From: Euclidia mi
Taxonomy: Eukaryota; Arthropoda; Insecta; Lepidoptera; Erebidae
Reading direction: 5' to 3'
NCBI GenBank assembly: GCA_944739405.2
Contig: OX123190.2
Coordinates: 81,969,086-82,033,085, forward strand
Length of the DNA stretch: 64,000 nt
A program made the position numbers and the translations under genes. Within the stretch, counting starts at the first letter, position 1. Each line of letters starts with the position of its first letter. Positions 1 through 11,018 of this stretch are shown piece after piece. The notes under the pieces were generated by a model. It had not been told where the DNA came from, ran no database searches, and saw nothing but the letters and a program-made list of their open reading frames with translations.

Positions 1-6
1 TCCAAT

Positions 7-2113
7 TTAACTTTGCATCAATATTAAACCTAAAAATTTTGTGGTATCACTTGAGCCAATATTTATACCATGGCAGTTAATATTGAGATCCTTAGTTGGC
101 AATATACGTTGTCTAAAATGCATTATATTTGTCTTTTTAAAATTAATATTTAAATTATTATTATGCATCCACTTAGCCACTGATGCTAAAGTTTCATTGA
201 TGTCACTTTCATATGTATCTAAATTTTTGCAAGCAATTGTTAGAGTGCTATCATCGGCAAAGAGCGTTATGGGGTTATTTGTTACGTTGGGTAGATCATT
301 AATATATAAATTAAATAGTAACGGGCCTAATACACTACCTTGGGGGATACCATACACTATATCACCCTCGATTGATCTGAATATCTCTTCTCGTTTAGTG
401 ACCATATTTCCATTTTTTACCTCAGTAATTTGCTTACGATTAGTTAAAAAAGATTTGATTAGATCAAGAACATTACCACGAATACCGTATGCTTCTAATT
501 TTGTGATAAGAGTCTTATGTTGGACACAATCAAAAGCCCTTGTCATATCGCAATAGATGGCTGCTACTGGTATTCTATTGTCAACATTAACCATTACAGT
601 CTGTAGAAAATTGTAAATCGCGGTGTTAATATTTTTATTTTGTCTGAAGCCTTTTTGTGCATCATTTAAGATATTATGTCGTTCCACATAGGTATATATT
701 TCTTTATGGATATGTTTCTCAAAAACCTTAGCTATAACTGGTATCAGTGCAATAGGTCTGTAGTTTTCCAATTCATCTCTTTTGTCCTTTTTATGAAGAG
801 GTTTAACTATGGATTTCTTTAATCTATCTGGAAATATACGTTCACTAATTGTCAGGTTTATTAAATAGCTTATTTATTTATTTATTTATTTATGGCTCTT
901 CAACAATGAGTACACTGTTACATTTCTATTAAGACAACATTACGAAGTTAAATCTAAGTGTCTCACTACTTATAGAAAAGCACTGCATGCACAAATATAG
1001 TTTGAAAATTTAACAATATAAACAAAATTTTAATTACAATTTCAATTATAGAATAACATAAATTAAATTATAAAATAAATTAAATTAAAATTAGATTAAA
1101 GAATAAATTAAAAAAATAAAATTAAATTAGTCAATAATAGTTATTAAAATTCAAATTAAAAGAAATAAATTAAATAAAAACATACATTGAATAAAAACAT
1201 ACATGCTTAAATGATGACATATTGTATCTGATACAGCTTTTATTATTTTGGTGGAAATGCCATCGTAACCGACACTAGATGTATTCTTTAAGGACATTAT
1301 AATTCTTTTGACGTCAAGGGGTGTACAAGGCGCCATAAACATGGATTGTGTTCTATTAATAATTAGTGATGTTGGCTTCAATCCTGAACCTGCCAGGCAT
1401 TGACTTTTATTCAAGAAGTAATAATTGAAAGTAGTAGCGATATGTTGTGGGTCCCTAATAACTTTATTTGCATGATTTATATTTGAAATAACATGTTTTG
1501 GTGTGTCAAGTTGTGCTCTTTTTATTATTTGCCAACTAGTTTTACACTTGTTTACAGAATTTTTTATCTTGTAATCATTTTGTGACTTTTGAGTTAATCG
1601 TATTATTTTCTTTAATAATTTTGAATACTTTTTAAAGCTACTTCTATTGTATTCACTTGGATTAAGACGATATTTCCATAATAATTTTCTCTTATTTTTG
1701 CTGCATTTTTTAATACCACGCGACACCCAAGTTACTTTTTTTATAGTACTGATTGTTGTTGTCTTTTGGGGAAAGCATAGGTTATATAACAAAGAAAACA
1801 TGTCAATAAAATAATTATAAGCAGCATTAGGGTATTTTGTTTGATACATGTCTTGAAAGGTGAGACACTCTATATATGTTCTGAATTTATTAATGTGTTC
1901 TTGAGAATAGATACGTTCAGTTCTGCGCCAATATTTAAGACCACATTTTTTATTAAAAGGGCATTTTAGTAATTGGGCAGTGTGGTCAGATAGGGCAAGA
2001 TCTATTGTATTGGCTTTACATAACCTATTGAAATTATGGGCAAAGTTGTCTATACATGTTTGACTGGAAAGGCGAGTAGGCTGTCTTAAGGCCAAGTGTA
2101 AATTAAAACTCAA
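7..2113 (-). pseudogene. LINE A ORF2, linker and reverse transcriptase, split by an insertion
   Basis: The segment 2113-1205 gives the EN-RT linker and the start of RT (CTPLDVKRIIMSLKNTSSVGYDGISTKII). It is interrupted at codon AGC (1205-1207). The same frame resumes at 867 (YLINLTISERIFPDRLKK) and continues through ENYRPIALIPVIAKVFEK, IYCDMTRAFDCV (motif A), GIPQGSVLGPLLFNLYINDL (motif B) and TLFADDSTL (motif C, catalytic FADD) to FLGLIL. A one-base loss near position 20 then shifts the frame: DAKLNW is readable in the next frame. Apart from the insertion, the RT core has no internal stop between 2113 and 7. Product: RNA-dependent DNA polymerase of the element. Confidence 0.85.
868..1209 (-). 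mobile_element. 332-bp insertion with TTTA tail and 5-bp TSD inside LINE A RT
   Basis: The insertion spans 873-1204 and is flanked by GCTTA at 868-872 and 1205-1209. Its left end is a run of TTTA units, so on the minus strand it ends in an (ATAA)n tail, as 5'-truncated LINE or SINE copies do. The body is AT-rich with no coding capacity. Deleting it with one GCTTA copy rejoins the RT frame exactly (HHLS|YLINLT). Confidence 0.8.
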
Positions 2114-2114
2114 G

Positions 2115-2725
2115 AGAATAGCTTCAAGTTCTTGAGATTAAAATGTTTTTTTTCAAAATGTCTATATTGAAATCGCCAGCCAATACTATGTTTTTATTAT
2201 CATTTTTTACAAGTATTCTTAAAATATTTTCCAATTTCTCAAAAAAAATATTTGATATTCGATAAGTTTGGTACCCTATAAATACATATAACCAACAGCT
2301 TGTGATAAACTAGCTCTATTCCACAGCACTCGAATACGCCTTCTGTTGATACCTTTTTGATAATTTTTATTTCCTTCCACTGATATCCCTTTTTTAGAAG
2401 TATACAGACTCCACCTCTTTTACTTTTTTGCCTAGAATATGCAACTAGATTAAAATTGGGTATAAATAACTGGTTTTCATATCCAGCCATCATGAAATGT
2501 TCAGATATGCATATTACATCTACATGAATATTTTGCTTCTCAGACAGTTCATGTAAGCTAGTTATTAGAGTGTCGGATTTGCTTAATAAACCTGCAATAT
2601 TTTGATGTAGAACATACAGACTCTTAGTGGAGAAAAACTCTTATTTGAGAAAGAACATACACTATCAGCTTTTTTGATCAAACCCGCACTGTTTTGATGC
2701 ATTCCATAAAGTGACTTATTGACGA
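2115..2725 (-). pseudogene. LINE A ORF2, apurinic-like endonuclease domain (broken)
   Basis: Minus-strand translation shows LHQNIAGLLSKSD, VDVICISEH, KRGGVCILLK and GDFNIDIL. These are the ordered N-terminal, catalytic Glu (here SEH), GG and GDFN blocks of the EEP endonuclease that nicks target DNA for target-primed reverse transcription. Reading it needs at least two frame changes (near 2650 and 2120) and passes stops near 2240, so it is a pseudogene. A second diverged copy of the start (SLYGMHQNSAGLIKKAD) lies about 80 bp upstream in another frame, suggesting a local duplication. The frame then flows into the linker at 2113. Confidence 0.75.
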
Positions 2726-2909
2726 AAAAAGCTATCAATTTTTGATGAGGGTTTAGTACCAATACAGTCTGTTGGTGAGTTTGGGTTTTTTATGAGCTTT
2801 TCATAATCCAATAATTTACATTTGCAAGTATTTGATTCTACCACGAGTGTTTGGGTGGCCTTCTCTAATAATATAGGTTTGTTTGTAAACGGTATGATCT
2901 GAGACTTCT

Positions 2910-4026
2910 TAAATTACACTTGGTAGTCTGTACGCAATACTTCTCTAAGTATTAATTGGCACACGTGCCGTGTATAGAAAATACGATGCGGGATTTTCAT
3001 ACTAAAGCCCATATCAAGAAATATAGTATTTGTAAATTTGGAACATAACAATTTAACTTCGTAATTTAGTTTAGTTTCCCTTAGACACTTATTATATGGA
3101 ATTTCACAGAATAAGACATTCGTACTCCTAGCCTATCATAAGAAATTGCTTATACAAATCTTCAGAATTGTTGGTGATCTATCATGGACTCCACCTAAAA
3201 CAACAACATAATCTCTGTTTGTCAATGACCTTATTTGAGTAAGGTCTGACAACAGTACATCCTGTAATGCAGCCCCTGCTTTCCAAAAGCAGGTTACCTG
3301 AAATTTGTCACCAATTAGGGTTTGCAGCGTACGCCGTAAATAACGTCCCTGGTCATCCGCAATAATAATAACTTTTTTCTTCTGTTCTTTGTTCATGTCG
3401 TTTGCTACATTGTGGGCATTCTCAGTGGTGATATTCGACGATACAGAAGAGCGTAGAAGCAACTCTTTATTTGCCCCACTATGTTGACTGTTGTTGTTTC
3501 CTGCATAATCCTGTCCTTGTGAGTTATTTTCAATGTTTGCTATGTTTATAGTTTCAGGCGCTTTATTTAACATGTTGTTTTCATCTGTGGATCTGTTCTC
3601 TTGTATGCTGCTTTCGTGAGGTTTTGGGAATAGTTGCTCCTTTATTTTCGAAGGCGATAAGTTTTTGTTATTAATTCGTTTGGCTTTTCGTTTGCGGCCC
3701 GTAAGTGGCGTCATGCTTATAAGTTCACTCGAATTAATCTTCTTGTACGTATCGATTATTTTCATGCATTTTTGTAAATCAGATTTTAATTTTAAGTTTT
3801 CGGCATTAAGGATTTCTATTTCTTCATGCGCACTTTCCATATTGTTAGACATTTGTTGTAGTTTCGTCTGTAAGTCTAGTACAGTCTGGCTGGTATTGAA
3901 TGAAGAATCTCGTAGACTTAGCATGGTAGTGTCAAATAATGTTGTATTTTCTTGTGATAAGTCATTTAAGGAACTAGTTTTTCGGTGTTTACGAAATGTA
4001 ATATTTTCATCCATCATTGTCAACAA
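2910..4026 (-). pseudogene. LINE A ORF1: coiled coil plus SGNH-hydrolase-like domain, frameshifted
   Basis: The open frame from 4026 to 3136 encodes 296 aa. Residues about 45-100 are a heptad-rich coiled coil (TVLDLQTKLQQM and onward), followed by a basic stretch (GRKRKAKR) and a low-complexity N/S/Q linker. From about residue 215 an SGNH-type esterase fold starts with IIADDQGRYLRRTL, where DDQGR replaces the usual GDS block, and continues to VVVLGGVHD, equivalent to the G-N/H-D block. The frame then breaks, and the rest of the domain (RSTNVLFCEIPYNKCL, FLDMGF) is readable in another minus frame down to about 2910. ORF1 proteins of this kind bind the element RNA and multimerise; the esterase role is unproven. 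The start is the first ATG pair after the 5' UTR (the second M is plausible too). Confidence 0.75.
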
Positions 4027-4212
4027 GAGAGCTCCACCTGTTGTTGAACTCCTTTAACTATTAGTTTGATCGATATCAAGACGCTCAAGTATGTAGTAGT
4101 AATGGCACTACTTGGCACTAGATGGCAGCATTCAGAAAAGCTTTAAAAAGTTCAAAAAGTAGTATGTAGTATGTAGTACGTATGTAGTATTGTAGTTTTG
4201 AGTAAGATTGTA

Positions 4213-5827
4213 TAAATAAGTATTGATATGTAACCTTAACAATGATAAGTGTTCCTACTAATATAATTTTAAATAAGGAAACAATTCAACTAGTCGAATC
4301 AACCGTATTCTTAGGTGTAACTTTAGATTGTAATCTTCAGTGGGGCGCCCAAATATCCTGTCTCGCAGTAAAACTTAGTTCTGCAGCGTTTGCAGTTAGA
4401 AAAGTTAGGGAATTCACAGATATAGATACTGCTAGACTAGTTTACTTTAGTTATTTTCACAGCGTAATGTCTTACGGAATAATGTTATGGGGTACAGCTG
4501 CTGATATACAGACTATTTTTGTCATTCAAAAGAGGGCCATACGTGCAATTTATAAGTTAGGTGCTAGAGATTCTTTACGTGATAAATTTAAAGAAGTAGA
4601 TATATTGACAGTTGTATCGCAATATATATATGCTAACTTAGTGTACATTAAGAAAAACTTAATTCTATACCGCAACAATAGTGATTTGCACAAAGTGAAC
4701 ACAAGGAATAAGCATAAACTGGTGGGAACTAACTACCGTCTACATAAAATTCAGAACTCATTTGCGGAGATTGGTTTACGATTTTTCAACAAATTGCCTC
4801 TTGAAATAATGAATTTACCCATGCACAAATACAAACGGACAATTAGGAACTTTCTTTTACAAAGGGGTTATTACACTCTTAAGGAATTTTTAAATGATAA
4901 GACACCGTGGGGATAACTTGTTTAACTCACGATTATTTTATTTACATGTTAAGTGGAGGTGCCTCGTGAACACATGATTTTTGCAGGATTTGGATATTTT
5001 TATGATTTGTTAAATGTAGTTTAACATTATTTATCCCTGATCATATCATTGTTCACTTGTCACCTTCATAAAATTCTATCTACATTTGCATTCCTCCACG
5101 CGTTCCACTAACTTATGTTAATAATAACGATCTGGAAAATGGAGGTAATTGGTGGTCATGGTCAGTATACCAATAGATTGTTTCTTACTGCTGGTTCGTA
5201 TACCGTTGTCGTCAAGCTCACTAAAATGTCATTTCTTGTGGTGACGTCGTGTGTCGGGTCATCCCTGTCCCTCTAATATGGCGAGAGGGATGATGGCTGG
5301 CACATGCGTCATACTCGTGAACGGGTGCTACTTGCGATGACTGGTTGATGACGGTCTTGCGGGCTGGTATTAGATTTTAATATTTAACTGCATCATTTCC
5401 ATCATGGTTCTGATCACTTTCGCGGATTGCCTGCATTATTAGGTATATATAATGTAAGTGGATGCTCCTGTTTCACCATGTCTGTTCTAAGGAGGCTAAC
5501 CAGAAGAATTATGCTTGAGTATTATTATGTACAGTAAATATATACACGTGATATAGAAGGTGTAACAGTTGCAGCACCTTACAAAATGTAAATTGTGTAT
5601 TATGCAAAACCTGGCGATGAAAAAGAGTGACCGTGAGTTTTATTGCCCGTTCTTTCTCATGGTTCTACCTACTGCTTTGCGAACGTGGCAGTAAATGTCA
5701 ATGTAGAAGCATGCAGTAATAATGTTTTAAATTTGAGTATAAGTAATTATTTTATAAATTTATTATTTTGACGTTCATAAGCGTCACATTGTGACCCAAA
5801 TGAATAAAGGATTTTGAATTTGAATTT
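4213..5827 (+). mobile_element. 5'-truncated CR1/Jockey-group LINE (LINE B) with full 3' UTR
   Basis: The copy begins inside the RT, upstream of 4242, and carries the C-terminal RT domain (4242-4916) plus a 0.9-kb 3' UTR. It ends in AATAAAGG followed by tandem GAATTT units at 5802-5827. The heptamer GATTGTA occurs just before (4206-4212) and just after (5828-5834), a likely TSD. It stands head to head with LINE A. Its RT sequence differs from LINE A at the overlapping FLG(V/L) block, so this is not simple inversion of one copy. Confidence 0.75.
4242..4916 (+). pseudogene. LINE B reverse transcriptase C-terminal (thumb/tail) fragment
   Basis: A 224-aa open frame begins at ATG 4242 with STVFLGVTLDCNLQW, the FLG block that follows RT motif D. 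It continues with MSYGIMLWG, VIQKRAIRAIY (the conserved KRAIR segment) and FFNKLPLEI, ending LLQRGYYTLKEFLNDKTPWG. This is the usual C-terminus of CR1/Jockey-group ORF2. The catalytic palm and the endonuclease are absent through 5' truncation, so it is non-functional although free of stops. Confidence 0.8.
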
Positions 5828-5834
5828 GATTGTA

Positions 5835-7239
5835 TTTTCTTGGGTTTACGCGAATGTTACACATTGAAAACAAACTACGGTTGATATATTTGTTCTAGAA
5901 ATATAACATTTACCAAATGATCTAGAAATATATATAATATAAAGTAATATATAATATATAGTATCCTAAGTAACAAAATGTAGTCTTGTAGTGGTTCCGG
6001 GGCCAGGACTATAACAGGCTAGTAGAAGTTTACAACCACGGAAAAGGGCCCGTTTTATACGCGTACTTTTGCTAATAAAACACTCATAGTAGACTTGGCG
6101 AGCACCACTAAGACCAATAATACACTTATGGTTGGACTACGCAGAAACATTTGCTCCTGCGAAGCTCACTATGAGCATTTAATAGATCTAGGCAGGCGTG
6201 TAACATACTCTGCGCTTCTATTACTAGCTACTTCAAACATTTGTGAATTTCTGTTGTATTGTGTTCAACGGTTAGGGAAAAAATAAGAAAAGTAAAAGAT
6301 AAGTTCATCTATTTTATATAAAATGTATTAACGAGTATTTCGCACGTAATACTATACGTGTATACTTAAATATTTGCACGGCAAACGCGTAAGTATTTTC
6401 GGTGAAGTATATTGTGTTTTACATCTCAATTTTTGTTCGCCCTTTGAACAGGGCGTGTTTACTAAGCTGTGTTTAAAAATAATATTAGTACTAACAGAAT
6501 TGTCGCGCCATATTGTGACGCCATATTGTATGTCAATAGACACCAAAATGGGCGTGAAGATGCAATGAATATTATAAGCAATTGTCTTCCTATATGGACT
6601 TCAAGTAGATATCTTTGGACTTTAATGGTTTTACAAGAAACCTTTATACAGAAATTAAGACTATAACAGCATTCGAGAGTCCACAATATTACCAAGTACA
6701 CTTACCCTTACAAGAAACCACTGTAGAACTTATTCACTCATAATTGGCACATAAAGTTGACTTATACACCCCTATAAGGTCAAGTAACAAATGCAAATGG
6801 TTCTACGTGCATTTACTTCTACAAATTACTATTACTAGCGTATGACACTCATAGCGGATTTATAATTACTTCTTGTAGGCGATTATGAGTGTAACTTACT
6901 GGATCAAGTTTTCTCAAGTGTATTTACACCTATGCAACACTTTTATAGGCCATCTTAGCCTTTACTGCGCCTATAGTTTCGTTCTATACACGACTATAAA
7001 TCAACTTATAAGAACAGGTATACTACAAACCCAAACGAACTCCGTGGAACCAGTTATAAGCTTGGTAGTAAAACCTGGAACCACTAAGAGAGAGTTACAA
7101 GTGCTGTGAGCCTGTAAACTGTGTACTACAGGAGAACTTTGTTACTTGGGTATATATAGTATTTTTTTTTGTATTAGCTCTAAACCAAATATGTCGCGAT
7201 AGAATTCGTAAACCGTAGTTTGTTTTCAATCATAACAAT
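5835..7239. mobile_element. Penelope-like element remnant (terminal parts only), hosting a DNA element
   Basis: The left end starts TTTTCTTGGGTTTACGCG and continues GTTACACATTGAAAACAAAC, matching the left end of the Penelope-like element at 59078. The right end (about 7190-7230) is an inverted counterpart (CGCGATAGAATTCGTAAACC, then TTTGTTTTC). GATTGTA at 5828-5834 recurs at 7240-7246. No RT or GIY-YIG coding remains; the interior is taken up by the element at 5965-7151. Confidence 0.6.
5965..7151. mobile_element. 1.2-kb inverted-repeat DNA element, 11-bp direct repeat at its borders
   Basis: The ends are inverted: CCTAAGTAACAAA at 5965 and the complement of CCCAAGTAACAAA ending near 7150. 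The 11-mer ATATATAGTAT flanks it at 5954-5964 and 7152-7162. Inside are further AAGTAACAAA copies (for example near 6780) and repeated GTGGTTCC/GGAACCAC pieces near both ends. There is no transposase ORF, so it would be non-autonomous. An 11-bp TSD would suit a Mutator-like origin, but the flank is AT-rich and the superfamily is not established. Confidence 0.5.
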
Positions 7240-7261
7240 GATTGTACTCTTTTGGACTTTT

Positions 7262-7470
7262 ATTGATAAACTCACGCCTTTATCTCTGAAGGGGTAGGCA
7301 GAGGTGTAAAATTACACCCATATTTCACTATGCTATGAATTTATGGGTCCCACGTAAAAGGGGGTAAGCCTATTGCCATTACCGGGCAGTTTTGTCTGAC
7401 CTGGGAATTGAACCCAAGACCTCGAGTCGCAACACCAGAGGAAATACAAGTGTGTTGCTGGCCTAGATCG
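7262..7470 (-). repeat. tRNA-derived SINE, family S1, degraded copy
   Basis: Contains the S1 3' signature CTCACGCCTTTATC...GGGGTAGGCAGAGGTGTAA and, further right, a complementary B box (TTGAACCCAAGACC). Other S1 copies lie at 17725, 19663, 20893 and 21278. No clear TSD was found. Confidence 0.6.
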
Positions 7471-7805
7471 GAACAGAAGTAGGAGGAGGAGCGAGAGAAA
7501 GGAGAAAGAAAAGGGTACAAGGCCTTCGGTACTTTTACTTGGCGAATCGCAGTAGAATATTATAGATGCTGTTACTATATGTCAGTATTATTCTACTTCC
7601 GAAGTCGAGCCATCCCATTCTCGCTGAAATCAGTCATCAATTTACTGCCTGAAACATGTGTGGAGGGTAAAAGCATATTTTTTTATTTGGCATATCACTA
7701 TACCCCATGATTCTGATAATTTCCTACCATGAAATCGTTATTTCAGCTTATTGCCGACATTTCATATCATTATGTTTTAGAACCAATTAATGCTAACCAG
7801 TAGCA

Positions 7806-8310
7806 AGGCAGCGATAGCCTAGTGGAGATACCAATGGACTGCCATGCAGAGGGTATCGGGTTCGAATCCACGGCAGGCACCAATGACTTTTCGAAGTTAA
7901 GTGCGTATTAAATTGTTAATTATCGCTTGCCTCGTGCCTCGGAAAGCACGTTAAACCGTCGGTCCCGGCTGTCAAGAAGATCTTTAACAGTCATTACGGG
8001 AAATCAGTACCCTCAAATAAACTGATACTGGTCTAAACCATGGAATATCGCTATCCCTTTTGGGTTGCGGAGGTCAGACGGCAGTCACTCTGTGGAAAAG
8101 CTGATATTCAGCCAAATCCGGTGAGACTAGAAAGTGGACCCCGGGTTGAAACTGGGATGACGCTAGGAGGATAATAAAAATACAGATTCGGTGGAAATTA
8201 TTATTACATATCTGGTTAGACGAGTAAGCGTACCTCGGGCTCCAAGACGTGTAAATCTTGGATGCCACCAGGATAACGCTAGGGCGATGATGACTAACCA
8301 GTGTAAACAA
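7806..8310 (+). repeat. tRNA-derived SINE, family S2, with a repeated 3' segment
   Basis: The head has an A box (GATAGCCTAGTGG) and B box (GGTTCGAATCC). The body includes GCGTATTAAATTGTTAATTA, ATGGAATATCGCTATCCC and GGGTTGAAACTGGGATGACG. The last part recurs in altered form at 8200-8310 (GTGTAAATCTTGGATGCC, CAGGATAACGCTAGG). The same body is seen at 16368-16690 and 19520-20075. Confidence 0.65.
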
Positions 8311-8857
8311 GTTGATACCATTTTATGGTAAGCTATCTCACACCTTCAAGTACAATTACAGATAGATGAAGAAAAAGAGAAAAGTTAGAGCATTATTAAG
8401 ACATGATATATTAAGAAATCTCTTTTGAATTAAGGTTAGGCAATATCTGTGTTCATATGCATTTGCAAAATATTTTCAGGGATGAAAATATACATACTAC
8501 TACACATAACTGAATACAAATACATTGAAAAATAACCCAGTAAAACTTAAAATTTCTTTTTTCGTAATCATGCATTTCAAAAATCAACTCGGTGCATTGA
8601 CCGCGGCTGCCGCTCAGCTGATAGCCGCGAGCTTGCATTGCAGGTACCTAACTCACACAAGCACACGTACCTACCGTACAGTCTTATTCTGCACCAGTAA
8701 ACAATTTATTCTGATTTACTACCTAGGTAACTTTTCATGAAAATAGGGTAATATATCGCACACTGCTTGAAATAATTTTAGGTGAATAAATATACTGTCT
8801 ATATCGTATTATTAAAATATTTTACATATACATATCAACATCATGTATATACAGTTC

Positions 8858-9230
8858 TTCCGTTGCTGACTGAAAAACAACGTACACTAAGAAGGGATTT
8901 CCCGAAGTTGGGCAGAACTGGTCTTACAAAGTGGCGATAGCCCAGTGGTGTACGTAACTTACTGCTGAGACGATGGTCTCAGGTTCGATCCCCAGGTACA
9001 CCGGGTGTGTGTATTTAAAAATGTTAATTCACTCGCTTAATAATGTGCCCGGTATATGGCAATAGGCTCGCCCCCTATTACATTGGGACCAAAACATAAC
9101 TGGCGAAGTGTGGGTGTGTAACACACTTCTACCTACCCTTTCGGGGAAAAAAGGCGTGAAGTTATGTTGATTTTGACGTTGTCGGGCAGAAACGGTTAAA
9201 TTAAATAAAGTATGCGAGCGTAGCTGCGGA
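8858..9230 (+). mobile_element. Helitron-like fragment interrupted by a SINE
   Basis: Left part (TGACTGAAAAACAACG, AAGAAGGGATTTCCCGAA) and right part (GGGCAGAAACGGTTAAAT, GCGTAGCTGCGGAC) match consecutive pieces of the short Helitron-like unit at 54098-54304. The middle, about 8924-9178, is an S3-type SINE (+) with B box GGTTCGATCCCC and 3' part GGCAATAGGCTCGCCCC. GGGCAGAA is present on both sides, a possible TSD. Confidence 0.55.
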
Positions 9231-9239
9231 CTTCCTTGA

Positions 9240-11018
9240 GTTTTAAATATAGTTTAGCCTCACAGGTTATGAATCTATGCATGTGCCATAAAGAATACTT
9301 TAAAAGCTCGATACACTATGCACTGTATTCTTTTAAAGGTCATATGTGCCTCGGAGCGAGATATAAAAAAGCGTAGCATACCCGTAGCTCTTACGTAGCG
9401 CTTCATAGCACCTTGTAGCACTTATCGAAATGAGATTTTGTTTCAAAAGGTTTGTGCATATTTGATGATGTGTAGAAAAAGGTTGTACACGCCAAATTTT
9501 ATGTTTATACAGTAACAGTGTATCTCATGCATTTAAAAATAATTCAGATCAAATAGCATCAAATAATACACAATTTTACTTAATACTCTTTTAAGCTGCC
9601 TTTAAGGCGCTGTCCTAAGCGACTGTTTTGGTAAATGAGGGGGTTAAGCAGGGGAGGTGAAGGGAGCTTAGCTCCGTCTACTGCGGGGCGCCCCCCTTCA
9701 TTCTCGTCGCGTGCGGCCGTATTCTGGCGACATCCGTATTCCAATATTTCAAAATCGCAAGCAAAACGTTTTAGCATATTGAATTGAGATACTGATATTA
9801 AAATGTATATTACATACATCAATCTGTTTGTACAATATAGGCATAGCGCAATTTTTGTTCTCAGTGCAGCCATGAGCAAAACTGGTTTACATTAGATGTT
9901 ATAGGTATTAAATGTTGACGAAAGTAGGTAAATACCTACGTGCCGTAAGATGATAAAAATAATTAAGTCAGTTCCATGTATGGAGAGACCATTATTATGT
10001 TTGTTTTGTTTTTGTATAAAAATAGTGAAGCAGTTCATAGAATACCTACATCTAATTCCATTCCTGCCAGTTTTCAAATCTGTTTTGCAATAAATTGGCT
10101 GTGACATACGGGCGGACAGACAGACAGACATTGCGAATCTATAAGGGTTCCGTTTTTACAATTTTTGGCTACGGTACCCTAAAAACACAATACTGCTCTA
10201 CTAAGCGCAAAAGCCGTATCTCAACTAAAGCGAGTTACGAGATAATTGAAGTTTAGTAAAAGTTGATTTCTTTCATTTATTTATGGATGTTTATTGTTAT
10301 TATAGGTATAATTATTATGGCAAAGGTTTCGAAATACGTCGCCGTTTTTAGGGGTTGTGAGTGATTGGAGAGGGAGCAGGGGAGGTCTTGAAACCCCCCT
10401 CACCATTTTCACTTGCCGGAAATACTTGGTTTCCTCTGAAAAAAAAAATCTCCAAACATCGGTGTGTATGGCACTGCCAACTTCCACATTCATCACACTA
10501 GTTTAATAAACTAAGGTTTTCGGAGCCCTGCAAAGGGCTCCTATTTTCGGATTAAGGGTCAAAAGAGAAGCTAACATAACCTATTTATTTACTTATTACA
10601 GTCGCACCTAACCCAAGGCACTCGAAAGCAATGACGCACAAATTTGACATTAGCTGTCAATATGATCATTCCAAGATGGCAGTTTTGCGTTTCGTTTCAC
10701 GTTTTTCACATAAAACCTAAAAAATACATTTGTAAAACTGTACTAAAGTATAAAAACTATGTTCCATTTTGCATAATTGCCGAAGTATTTATTAAATTTT
10801 GGAAATTGTTTAAAAATATTTAGACGCAACTCCGGCAGCCAAAATTACTTTTAGGGGATTAAAACGAACTACCTTAAGCCCCCTACACTAACAATACCCT
10901 CAAATTCAGGCGACTCGTTTCGAAACCCAACCCATTATTATTTTTCAAAATAGATGAAACATCAAAAATATATGTGGATATACCTTATTCATGAGATACT
11001 GCTATGTCGCTTAGAAAA
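9240..11018. other. No gene recognised; minor repeat at 10085-10190
   Basis: Mostly AT-rich DNA. At 10112-10190 a GACAGACAGACAGACA run leads into GGGTTCCGTTTTTAC and CTACGGTACCCTAAAAA, a common insect dispersed-repeat signature (a shorter piece recurs near 57531). The GC-rich patch at 9595-9735 and the region 10498-11000 have no coding signal that I can support. Confidence 0.4.

Larger units (their letters stand above)
1..4190 (-). mobile_element. CR1-group non-LTR retrotransposon (LINE A), runs off the left edge
   Basis: Read on the minus strand this region gives, in order, a coiled-coil/SGNH ORF1 (4026-2910), an endonuclease start (about 2720-2120), an EN-RT linker (2113-1210) and a reverse transcriptase (867-1). 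Esterase-bearing ORF1 proteins are known from CR1-clade LINEs, which is the basis for the clade call. The element continues beyond base 1, so its 3' end is not visible. The 5' UTR probably lies at 4027-4190, which holds ATGTAGTA-type short repeats. Frameshifts occur near 3140, 2650, 2120 and 20, so the copy is inactive. A 332-bp foreign insertion splits the RT. Confidence 0.85.

Noticed and set aside
1..5827. Twin-priming inversion of a single LINE
   Set aside because: Both arms carry the same RT FLG block with different sequence (FLGLIL versus FLGVTL), so they are two different elements.
6095..7109. Several 60-80-codon ORFs on both strands
   Set aside because: They fall inside the inverted-repeat element and have no consistent frame or domain.
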